Below are positions 5,276 through 11,677 of a stretch of DNA of 11,677 nt, one piece after another. Both the position numbers and the translations under genes were made by a program. The notes below the pieces were generated by a model. The model had not been told where the DNA came from. It saw only the letters and a program-made list of their open reading frames with translations, and ran no database searches. The stretch spans positions 1 to 11,677 of the forward strand of contig JADFWF010000271.1 in assembly GCA_015222965.1 (NCBI GenBank). Direction: 5' to 3'. The DNA comes from Pseudomonadota bacterium. GTDB taxonomy: Bacteria > Pseudomonadota > Gammaproteobacteria > SZUA-229. Within the stretch, counting starts at the first letter, position 1. Each line of letters starts with the position of its first letter.

Positions 5276-6262
5276 ATGAGCGATTACGATCAACAAGCCG
5301 AAGGCATCACCTGGATCAGCCCACAGTCATTAATTCAGCTGCGCCTGAAAGCAAACCAGATATCACTGAATAAGAGCATCATCCATGCAAAACAGGGCGG
5401 CGCCTACCTGTCATCATTCAAAGGCCGCGGCATGGAATTTGATGAGTCTCGCATCTACCAGGCGGGCGACGACATACGCAATATGGACTGGCGGGTGACC
5501 GCGCGCACCGGCACGGCGCACACAAAAGTTTTCCAGGAAGAACGTGAAAGACCGGTACTGCTCTGCCTTGATCTAAACACTTCGATGATGTTTGCCACAC
5601 GCAATAAATTCAAATCTGTTATCGCAACCGAAATCGCAACATTGATCGCGTGGAGTGCAGCAAACAATAATGACCGTATCGGCGGTCTGATATTTTCTTC
5701 TGACGAACATCATGAGATCAAACCTCGCCGCGGCAAAACGGCGGTTTTAGACTTTATCGGCCGCACCACAAAACATAAAGCCTGGACCAGTCATAACGAC
5801 ACATCTGAGCGAAACAGTTCAACACGAAACATGGTGACGGCGATATCAAGGTTACGAAAAGTCACCCACCCGGGAAGCCTGGTGTTCATGATCAGTGATT
5901 TTCGCGAGATGAATGAAAAAGCCTATTCGCATCTCGCCAACATCGCGCGACATAACGACATCGTATTAATAAAAATTACCGACCCGATAGAAGTCGAGCT
6001 TCCTGCATCCGGAAGTTATAAATTAACCGATGGTAAAAAAGAAATACAGATACAGACCTCAAGCGATAAGACCAGGAGCGAGTATCACCAGCGCTATACA
6101 GACCAGAATGATCAACTGGAAAACTTTTGCCGGCAGAATCGCATACATATAATTCAGATCTCGACCAGCGATGATACCTTTGAAAAACTGGCCAACGGCC
6201 TGGGTAAATCACCTGGAAAAAAACACGGTAGAAAAAACCTGCTGCGCTCCACCAGCAGATAA
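5276..6262 (+). CDS. DUF58 protein (VWA-like fold) of the MoxR/Bat operon
   Basis: Soluble cytoplasmic partner protein of MoxR ATPases; its biochemical role is not established. The 328 residues contain the DUF58 signature GRGMEFDESRIYQAGDDIRNMDWR (50-73), followed by TKVFQEERERPVLL and a degenerate metal-site motif D99-L-N101-T-S103 in a VWA-like domain. A second conserved strand, LVFMISDFRE, lies in the C-terminal half. No membrane segment or signal peptide is seen. The C-terminus is a basic tail (KSPGKKHGRKNLLRSTSR). The start ATG at 5276 follows the palindromic repeat; GGA at 5261-5263 is a distant, weak ribosome binding site inside the repeat arm. A 17-base gap leads to the DUF4381 gene. 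The DxNxS site differs from the classic DxSxS, so tight metal binding is uncertain. Confidence 0.93.
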   Translation: MSDYDQQAEGITWISPQSLIQLRLKANQISLNKSIIHAKQGGAYLSSFKGRGMEFDESRIYQAGDDIRNMDWRVTARTGTAHTKVFQEERERPVLLCLDLNTSMMFATRNKFKSVIATEIATLIAWSAANNNDRIGGLIFSSDEHHEIKPRRGKTAVLDFIGRTTKHKAWTSHNDTSERNSSTRNMVTAISRLRKVTHPGSLVFMISDFREMNEKAYSHLANIARHNDIVLIKITDPIEVELPASGSYKLTDGKKEIQIQTSSDKTRSEYHQRYTDQNDQLENFCRQNRIHIIQISTSDDTFEKLANGLGKSPGKKHGRKNLLRSTSR

Positions 6263-6279
6263 GCAGACGCTTTAGCCTA

Positions 6280-6789
6280 ATGAACGAAACAGCACTAAAC
6301 TTGAGAGACATCCATCTGCCAGAAGCAATATCATGGTGGCCGCTGGCACCCGGCTGGTGGATACTGCTTGCGACCACGATCATCATTGCGCTATTCACAT
6401 ACATCGCAATAAAGATTTATCGAAATCGACAGCTGCTAAGGGACATCACCGCTGAACTCGATCAGATAAAACTTCAATTTGAAAACTCAAACGATAGATC
6501 ACAGCTGGCTAAATCCTTATCGGTATTACTGCGCCGTGCCAACATCACATATAACCCGAAGACAAATGTCGCTGGTCTGACCGGCGAAAACTGGCTGGCA
6601 TGGCTCGATAGAACCAGTAATAAAACGGCTGCAAACTCTCGGTTTCAGAGCGACACCGGTAAAGTATTACTGAGCGCGCCTTACCTTCCTGATGACGCAA
6701 CGCTTGATTTTAATGCAGAAGAATTAATCCAGCTGTGTGAGACATGGCTGCTGACATCACACCGCAAACAGGCAGGCATGACACCGTGA
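6280..6789 (+). CDS. DUF4381 single-pass membrane protein of the Bat operon
   Basis: Small inner-membrane protein found between DUF58 and BatA-type genes in gammaproteobacterial MoxR/Bat operons; its function is unknown. The 169 residues begin with the family signature LRDIHLPEAISWWPLAPGWW (8-27), which runs into one membrane helix (about 26-46). A basic stretch (YRNRQLLRD) and a cytoplasmic domain of about 115 residues follow, with a helical LAKSLSVLLRR segment and a WLAWLDR motif. The length is usual for the family. Its stop TGA (6787-6789) overlaps the start of the BatA-like gene by one base (TGATG), which indicates translational coupling. A role as a membrane scaffold or adaptor of the VWA complex is inference from context. 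Confidence 0.88.
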   Translation: MNETALNLRDIHLPEAISWWPLAPGWWILLATTIIIALFTYIAIKIYRNRQLLRDITAELDQIKLQFENSNDRSQLAKSLSVLLRRANITYNPKTNVAGLTGENWLAWLDRTSNKTAANSRFQSDTGKVLLSAPYLPDDATLDFNAEELIQLCETWLLTSHRKQAGMTP

Positions 6790-7817
6790 TGTCCTTTATC
6801 TGGCCATGGGCGTTCGCGTTATTGCCATTACCCTTTGTTTTACGCCTGTTATTACCTCGAGCAAAGGTCAGCAATGACGCGGCACTGCTGGTACCCGACT
6901 TATCCGAATATCAATTGGACGACAAGCTCACTTACGCAGATAAAAAATCACTCTGGCCTCTGCTGGTATACAGCCTGGCCTGGATCTGTCTGATCATTGC
7001 CCTGGCAAGACCGCAATGGACCGGCGAGCCTGTCGAATTACCCGTCAGCGGTCGCGACCTGATACTGGCCATCGACATCTCGATGAGCATGGACCACGCC
7101 ATCCGCAACAATCTGCGTTCTGTCAAAAAGATCACAGCCACCAAGGCCGTCGCCAGCGCCTTCATCGAAAAACGTGTCGGCGACCGCATCGGTCTGATCC
7201 TGTTCGGAGATCAGGCCTACGTGCAATCACCGCTCACTTTTGACCGCACCACGGTAAATGTCCTGTTACAGGAAGCAGTCACGGGTCTTGCCGGTCAGGC
7301 CACAGCTATCGGTGATGCCATCGGTCTCGCTGTCAAACGACTGGATAAAAGTCAGCTCCGGCATTCCGGCAGCACGGATAAGAAGAATCTCAGTGAAGAC
7401 CGCGTATTAATTTTGCTAACCGATGGTGTCAGCAACCGTGGCGAGATCACACCATTAAAAGCGGCCGAACTTGCCGCCAAAAAAGGTTTAAAGATTCACA
7501 CTATCGGCATAGGCAACCGTGGCACCAGGGAACTCGACGAGACTACTTTACGCAAGGTCGCACAGATAACAGGCGGGCAGTACTTTCGTGCCTACAATAC
7601 CAGTGACCTTGTAAAAATCTACGCCCTGCTCGACGAGCTCGAACCTGTGGAGAAAGATGTACAAAGCTACCGCCCGATAAAAACACTGTTTTATATCCCG
7701 TTATCAGCTAGTTTCATCTTTGCCGTTTTACTTGCTTTATTTTTATACGTGCCACAGTTCAGCTACACGATTTTCAGATCCACGACCAACCGTTCAGATC
7801 ATCAAGAAACATCATGA
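6789..7817 (+). CDS. batA: BatA-like VWA-domain inner-membrane protein
   Basis: Membrane-anchored von Willebrand factor A protein, presumed to form a complex with the next VWA protein and to be acted on by MoxR. With the ATG at 6789 it has 342 residues. Membrane segments lie at about 3-22 and 55-73, and a VWA domain at about 88-285 precedes a C-terminal membrane helix (about 300-320). The metal site is complete: D96-I-S98-M-S100, Thr172 in QATAIGDA, and Asp212 in LLTDG. The ATG at 6789 is chosen over the in-frame ATG at 6744 because it overlaps the upstream stop (TGATG), begins the typical MxFxWPWAFALLPLP N-terminus of the family, and avoids 45 bases of overlap. It overlaps the next gene by four bases (ATGA). 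In Bacteroides and Leptospira, Bat proteins are linked to oxygen or oxidative-stress tolerance; the role here is inferred. Confidence 0.94.
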   Translation: MSFIWPWAFALLPLPFVLRLLLPRAKVSNDAALLVPDLSEYQLDDKLTYADKKSLWPLLVYSLAWICLIIALARPQWTGEPVELPVSGRDLILAIDISMSMDHAIRNNLRSVKKITATKAVASAFIEKRVGDRIGLILFGDQAYVQSPLTFDRTTVNVLLQEAVTGLAGQATAIGDAIGLAVKRLDKSQLRHSGSTDKKNLSEDRVLILLTDGVSNRGEITPLKAAELAAKKGLKIHTIGIGNRGTRELDETTLRKVAQITGGQYFRAYNTSDLVKIYALLDELEPVEKDVQSYRPIKTLFYIPLSASFIFAVLLALFLYVPQFSYTIFRSTTNRSDHQETS

Positions 7818-9880
7818 ACGATTTATTTGGTATAGACATGCAGCAGGTCATCAATGAAGCGATGACCATACAGGAAAACCTTCACTTCATTCGCGCCGAC
7901 TGGTTTTATGCCTTTATCCCTTTGCTCCTGTTTTTATATCTTTCATACAGGACAAGACTTAACGATAAAAACTGGCAAGGTATTATCGATCAGCAGCTGG
8001 CGCCTTTCGTATTGAGCAAAACTGGAAACAAACAACGCCGCTACCCATTACTGTTGATTTTTATAGCATGCAGCCTGTGTATCACCGCACTCGCCGGACC
8101 GGTATATAAAAAACTTTCACAACCTGTTTACCGGGAACAGTCATCTCTCGTGGTATTGCTGGACATGTCACAATCGATGAATGCCACCGATATAAAACCT
8201 TCGCGTTTATCCCGGGCAAAACTTGAATTACTCGATCTGCTAAAAACCAGAAAGACCGGGCAGACCGCGTTGATCGTTTATGCTGCTGATGCCTTTGTAG
8301 TAACACCGCTGACAGATGACAACGCCACCATCGCCAACCTGGTGCCATCACTGGAAACAGACATGATGCCGGCACAAGGCAGCAATCTATCAAACGCACT
8401 GAGCAAAACATTTTCACTGTTCACCCAGGCAGGCATCATAAATGGCGACGTTCTGGTCATCACCGACGATATACATTCACGCGATGAAAGCGCTATTAAA
8501 AAAGTGTTCTCTCAGGGGCACAGGCTGTCCGTCTTCGGTATAGGGACTAGCGGCGGTGCGCCGGTACCACTCGACGGCGGATTCTTACAGGATAGTAAAG
8601 GTGCTATCGTCATCCCCCGGCTGCATCCTGAAAAACTACGGACATACGCACTGAGCGGCGGCGGATTATACACAACGCTGCAGGCAGATGACCGTGATAT
8701 AGAAAAACTGAGCAAGCTATTCCAGTCCTCAGATACTGTCAAAGATATTACCAATAACAATTTAAACGCAGATATCTGGCAGGAAGAAGGCCACTGGTTA
8801 CTGCTGCCTCTCATATTTTTCGCGGCATTATGGGCAAGAAAAGGCTGGCTAGCTGTACAGCTGCTATTTTTGTTTCCCGTTGCCGGCCTCATACCACAAC
8901 CCGCTCATGCAGAAAGCGCTGAGATAGTAAACGCTGAGGTAGTAAACAATCTGCAAACGACCGGGGCATTTGATACTAAATATTTATGGCGCAGCCCCGA
9001 CCAGCAGGCCATGGAAGCATTTAACAACGGTGACAACAGCAAGGCGGCTGAAAAATTTACCCGGCCCAAATGGAAAGCCAGCGCACTCTATCGCGATGAA
9101 GAATATGAAGCCGCTGTCAACGCACTGGCAAGCACAGACAGCAGTGACGGTTACTACAACAAGGGAAACGCGCTGGCCAGGCTGGGAAAATATGAAGAAT
9201 CGATCAAAGCCTACGACAAAGCACTTGAGCTAGATGAACTGAATGATGATGCAACATTTAACCGCGAACAGGTTAAACAGGCACTGAAGCAACAGCAGGA
9301 CTCCCAGCAACAAGATGGCCAGCCACAGGATGATCAGAATCAGGACGGCGAGGACCAGGACGGCAAGAAGCAGGAAGGCGATAAACAGCAAGACGAGAAC
9401 TCTCAGGACTCGGATCAGCAAAACCAGCAGCAGGATCCACAACAGTCTGACAATCAATCTTCCCAACCATCTGAAGAGAACAACGAGGATAATAAAGACC
9501 AGGAACAGCAGTCCTCCGCCAAAAGCGACTCAAAAGAACAGCAGGAAATGGAACAGGAACAGCTAAAACAGCGTGATGCAGAAGCTGAAGCTGAACAGCA
9601 AAAAAAGCAAGACCAGAAGTACCAGCAGGACCAGAAAAAAAATCAGCAGGATAATGCTGAGCAACAAAACGCTGACAAAGAAGTCGAACACAAAGAATCT
9701 GAAGATAAACCGATGGACATCGAAGTCAATCCGATGGAAGCTTCCATCACCGAAGAAGAAAAAGCCACCGAACAATGGCTAAAACGAATTCCAGACGATC
9801 CCGGCGGTCTACTCAGGCGCAAATTTTATTATCAGTACAAACAGGTACCAAACCAGAAAGATAGCGAACAACCATGGTAA
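7814..9880 (+). CDS. BatB/BatC-type fusion: VWA domain, TPR repeats and a Gln/Asp-rich tail
   Basis: Inner-membrane protein combining what are separate BatB and BatC proteins in Bacteroidetes and Leptospira. The 688 residues run in order: membrane helices at about 29-45 and 77-94, a VWA domain at about 110-305 with D117-M-S119-Q-S121 and Asp218 in VITDD, and helices at about 328-340 and 344-361. The last helix ends in a signal-peptidase-like PAHA|E near 366. TPR repeats follow at about 394-480 (YYNKGNALARLGKYEESIKAYDKALEL), then a low-complexity Gln/Asp/Glu/Lys/Ser tail (about 488-640). It closes with the conserved motif EQWLKRIPDDPGGLLRRKF (653-671). Where the VWA Thr ligand is expected there is GSNLSNAL (Ser190). 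The start shares ATGA with the upstream stop and the end overlaps batD by seven bases. The TPR part probably faces the periplasm; this topology is inferred. Confidence 0.92.
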   Translation: MNDLFGIDMQQVINEAMTIQENLHFIRADWFYAFIPLLLFLYLSYRTRLNDKNWQGIIDQQLAPFVLSKTGNKQRRYPLLLIFIACSLCITALAGPVYKKLSQPVYREQSSLVVLLDMSQSMNATDIKPSRLSRAKLELLDLLKTRKTGQTALIVYAADAFVVTPLTDDNATIANLVPSLETDMMPAQGSNLSNALSKTFSLFTQAGIINGDVLVITDDIHSRDESAIKKVFSQGHRLSVFGIGTSGGAPVPLDGGFLQDSKGAIVIPRLHPEKLRTYALSGGGLYTTLQADDRDIEKLSKLFQSSDTVKDITNNNLNADIWQEEGHWLLLPLIFFAALWARKGWLAVQLLFLFPVAGLIPQPAHAESAEIVNAEVVNNLQTTGAFDTKYLWRSPDQQAMEAFNNGDNSKAAEKFTRPKWKASALYRDEEYEAAVNALASTDSSDGYYNKGNALARLGKYEESIKAYDKALELDELNDDATFNREQVKQALKQQQDSQQQDGQPQDDQNQDGEDQDGKKQEGDKQQDENSQDSDQQNQQQDPQQSDNQSSQPSEENNEDNKDQEQQSSAKSDSKEQQEMEQEQLKQRDAEAEAEQQKKQDQKYQQDQKKNQQDNAEQQNADKEVEHKESEDKPMDIEVNPMEASITEEEKATEQWLKRIPDDPGGLLRRKFYYQYKQVPNQKDSEQPW
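9275..9733 (+). repeat. Low-complexity CAG/GAC-rich segment encoding a Gln/Asp/Glu/Lys tail
   Basis: Irregular repeats of CAG, CAA, GAC, GAT and AAG codons encode about 150 residues of mostly Q, D, E, K, S and N inside the VWA/TPR protein. No prolines or hydrophobic blocks interrupt it, so it should be disordered and highly charged. The degenerate triplets make the stretch prone to length variation between strains. This composition also creates long spurious frames on both strands. Confidence 0.8.
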
Positions 9881-11643
9881 AAACTTACAGAAAAAATAAT
9901 ACAGTCGTACTGTCCTTGCTGTACACACTATTGCTGCTCAGCGTATTTTTCAGTACCGTCGCACAGGCTGCAGCCGATATCACAGTATCAACCAGTCGCA
10001 ATCCGGTTTCCCTGGATGACTCTTTCCATCTGATCTATAAAGTCAACAGCGGTTTTTTTGGCAACGGTGTCGATGACGACCCGGACTTTTCACCGATAGA
10101 TAAAGACTTTGATATCTTAAGCAGCAGCCAATCGGTAAATTCGAGCTATATAAACGGTACCTGGAAAAAGACAAATGTATGGCAACTGGCACTTATCGCA
10201 AAACAGGTTGGAAAGTTCACTGTTCCAGCGATCAACTTTGGAAAAGATATTAGCCCGGCGATACAGATAACCGTTACCAACAGCACTTCACCGAACAGCG
10301 TTTCGCCAAAAGATCAGGCGACGATACCTGCTAAAATTTTTCTCGAAAGCAGTATCGATAAAAAATCTGGCTGGGTACAGTCACAATTTATTTATATCAT
10401 CCGTTTATTACGCACGGTAAGCATCGCCAGCGCTTCTTTATCTGAACCAGTAAGCAATGACCCGGACGCCATCATCGAAAAACTAAGTGAAGAAAATTAC
10501 AAGACCACGCGAAATGGTATTAGCTATGATGTATTCGAGCGGCGTTATGCTATTTTCCCGCAAAAAAGCGGCCAGCTAAAAATCAACCCCGTTACCTTTG
10601 AAGGCCGTGTTAACCCAACGCAAGCCAGGACGATCTTCGACCAGTTCCGCATGAGCGGCCAGCTAAAACGCTTACGCAGTCTGGCCGTTGAAACTAATGT
10701 AAAGGCCGCACCCGCCAGCATTAACTTGCAGGACTGGTTACCCGCTGGCGAGCTGCAGCTGATCGAAGAATGGTCTGATGATATTCAGGATATAAAAACG
10801 GGCGAACCCGTCACACGTACTATAACCATCGCGGCACTGGGGCTTACTGCGGTGCAGCTCCCCGACCTGAGTTTTAAAGAAATCGATGGTCTAAAACAGT
10901 ACCCGGATAAACCCGTAACCGAAAACAGGCCGGAAAAATCCGGTATCACCGGCTTAAAACAGATCAAAGTTGCGCTCATCCCGAGTACACCAGGTAGCTA
11001 CACACTGCCGGAAATAAAGCTGCAATGGTGGAACACAAAAACCAATAAAAAAGAAACCGCCGTTATTCCGGAGAAAACATTAATAGCTGTCGGCGGTGCA
11101 GACACGAACAACAGCATAACGGAGCAACCATTAATTTCATCAACACATGATGAAAAACTAATAGCTGACAATGAAACACCGACATCTTTAGCTTCGATTG
11201 CTGATAGTGATACTTACTGGAAATGGCTTGCACTGGCTTTTGCATCAGCGTGGCTGGTCACGATGATCTTATTGTTAAAAAAATCTAAAACTAAAATACC
11301 AGAAAAAAAGGCAGCGAAAGGCACGGCATCCATCTCCACCAAAGCAGCCGCTTCTGCGGTCGAAAAACACGCAGGCAGCAATGATGCAAAAAAAACCCGG
11401 ACCGCATTAAACGAGTGGGCCAAAGTCGCCTATCAAAACGATCAAATAAATAACCTGACACAGATCAGTGAAAATTGCTCACCCCATCTCGCTCAGCTTA
11501 TTCGCCAGTTGAATCAATCACTGTATAGCCAGCAGCATCAAACGTGGGACGGCAAGGAATTTCTGGCGGCATTTAGAAGTGAACCGCCAGCCGACGGCAA
11601 AAGCATAAACTCATCATCACTGAAACCGCTCTATAACAACTGA
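9874..11643 (+). CDS. batD: BatD-like periplasmic protein with C-terminal membrane anchor
   Basis: Large envelope protein of MoxR/Bat operons, called oxygen-tolerance protein BatD; its molecular role is unknown. The 589 residues have a signal peptide (about 1-31, ending VAQA|AAD). Beta-rich periplasmic domains span about 35-440, with the repeated pattern of an extracytoplasmic Ig-like fold (VSTSRNPVSLDDSFHLIYKV, GTWKKTNVWQLALIAKQVGKFTVPAINFG, YAIFPQKSGQLKINPVTFEGRV). One membrane helix (about 449-468) is followed by a basic cytoplasmic tail of about 120 residues containing ALNEWAK and LAQLIRQLNQSLYS. The length is typical. Its ATG lies inside the last codons of the upstream gene (seven-base overlap), which argues for coupled translation. 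The BatD name follows family order and architecture; overall sequence conservation in this family is low. Confidence 0.92.
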   Translation: MVKTYRKNNTVVLSLLYTLLLLSVFFSTVAQAAADITVSTSRNPVSLDDSFHLIYKVNSGFFGNGVDDDPDFSPIDKDFDILSSSQSVNSSYINGTWKKTNVWQLALIAKQVGKFTVPAINFGKDISPAIQITVTNSTSPNSVSPKDQATIPAKIFLESSIDKKSGWVQSQFIYIIRLLRTVSIASASLSEPVSNDPDAIIEKLSEENYKTTRNGISYDVFERRYAIFPQKSGQLKINPVTFEGRVNPTQARTIFDQFRMSGQLKRLRSLAVETNVKAAPASINLQDWLPAGELQLIEEWSDDIQDIKTGEPVTRTITIAALGLTAVQLPDLSFKEIDGLKQYPDKPVTENRPEKSGITGLKQIKVALIPSTPGSYTLPEIKLQWWNTKTNKKETAVIPEKTLIAVGGADTNNSITEQPLISSTHDEKLIADNETPTSLASIADSDTYWKWLALAFASAWLVTMILLLKKSKTKIPEKKAAKGTASISTKAAASAVEKHAGSNDAKKTRTALNEWAKVAYQNDQINNLTQISENCSPHLAQLIRQLNQSLYSQQHQTWDGKEFLAAFRSEPPADGKSINSSSLKPLYNN

Positions 11644-11677
11644 TGACTTTTGATCTAAGCCTGATCGATCAAGCCGC
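11643..11677 (+). CDS. Start of a further operon gene, cut by the window end
   Basis: An ATG at 11643-11645 overlaps the batD stop TGA (11641-11643) by one base, the same TGATG junction seen at 6787-6791. It stays open for 11 codons (MTFDLSLIDQA) to the window edge. The tight overlap suggests a real co-translated gene. Eleven residues are too few to name a family, and chance cannot be excluded. Confidence 0.45.
   Translation, partial: MTFDLSLIDQA

Noticed and set aside
6744..6788. Upstream in-frame ATG at 6744 as the batA start
   Set aside because: It lies in the preceding gene, has no ribosome site, and adds a polar stretch before a typical N-terminal membrane helix; the TGATG junction at 6787-6791 is the better start.
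8512..8892. 126-codon minus-strand frame opposite the VWA/TPR gene, and similar frames at 5976-6404 and 4696-4992
   Set aside because: No family resemblance, and they lie wholly opposite well-supported genes with conserved motifs in the other strand.
9230..9782. Leucine/valine-rich or Phe-rich minus-strand frames and Arg/Ser/Thr-rich plus-strand frames
   Set aside because: They are shadows of the CAG/GAC/AAG-rich coding region; their biased composition follows directly from that.

Overview
The window looks like chromosomal DNA from a gammaproteobacterium, probably free-living or environmental. Evidence for this is the outer-membrane TonB-dependent receptor, the gammaproteobacterial gene order moxR - DUF58 - DUF4381 - BatA-like - BatB/C-like fusion - BatD, and an E. 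coli Mak-like ROK kinase. Base composition is moderate and I see no phage or transposase genes. The assignment rests on protein family resemblance only; no database search was run.

Left half (1-4058, minus strand): a vitamin B12 acquisition and activation operon. Transcription starts somewhere in 4059-4190 and runs leftward through a class-I-type cobalamin riboswitch (3857-4058). It continues through an expression platform in which the btuB ribosome binding site sits in a perfect GGAGG/CCTCC hairpin. The genes follow in order: a TonB-dependent receptor (BtuB-like), a short TonB-family energy transducer, and a PduO-type ATP:cob(I)alamin adenosyltransferase. The three are spaced by 9 and 14 bases and so are probably co-transcribed. 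An AT-rich heptamer inverted repeat (386-472) overlaps the 3' end of the adenosyltransferase gene. It separates that gene from a ROK-family sugar kinase that runs off the left edge.

Right half (4191-11677, plus strand): a MoxR/Bat operon in divergent orientation. It encodes a MoxR AAA+ ATPase, a soluble DUF58 protein with a von Willebrand A-like fold, a DUF4381 single-pass membrane protein, a BatA-like VWA membrane protein, a BatB-BatC-type VWA/TPR fusion with a long Gln/Asp/Glu/Lys-rich tail, and a BatD-like periplasmic protein. The last four genes overlap by 1, 4 and 7 bases, and the next gene (only its first 11 codons present) overlaps batD by 1 base. The ATPase is thought to remodel VWA-protein complexes at the inner membrane. 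In other bacteria these systems are tied to stress or aerotolerance and envelope maturation, but the exact substrate is unknown.

The most unusual non-coding element is a palindromic repeat (5176-5263) with two perfect 26-base arms between moxR and the DUF58 gene. It brackets the only Shine-Dalgarno-like sequence of the downstream gene. I did not find a clearly new multi-gene system: both operons belong to known families. The best leads are regulatory RNA structures and intergenic repeats.
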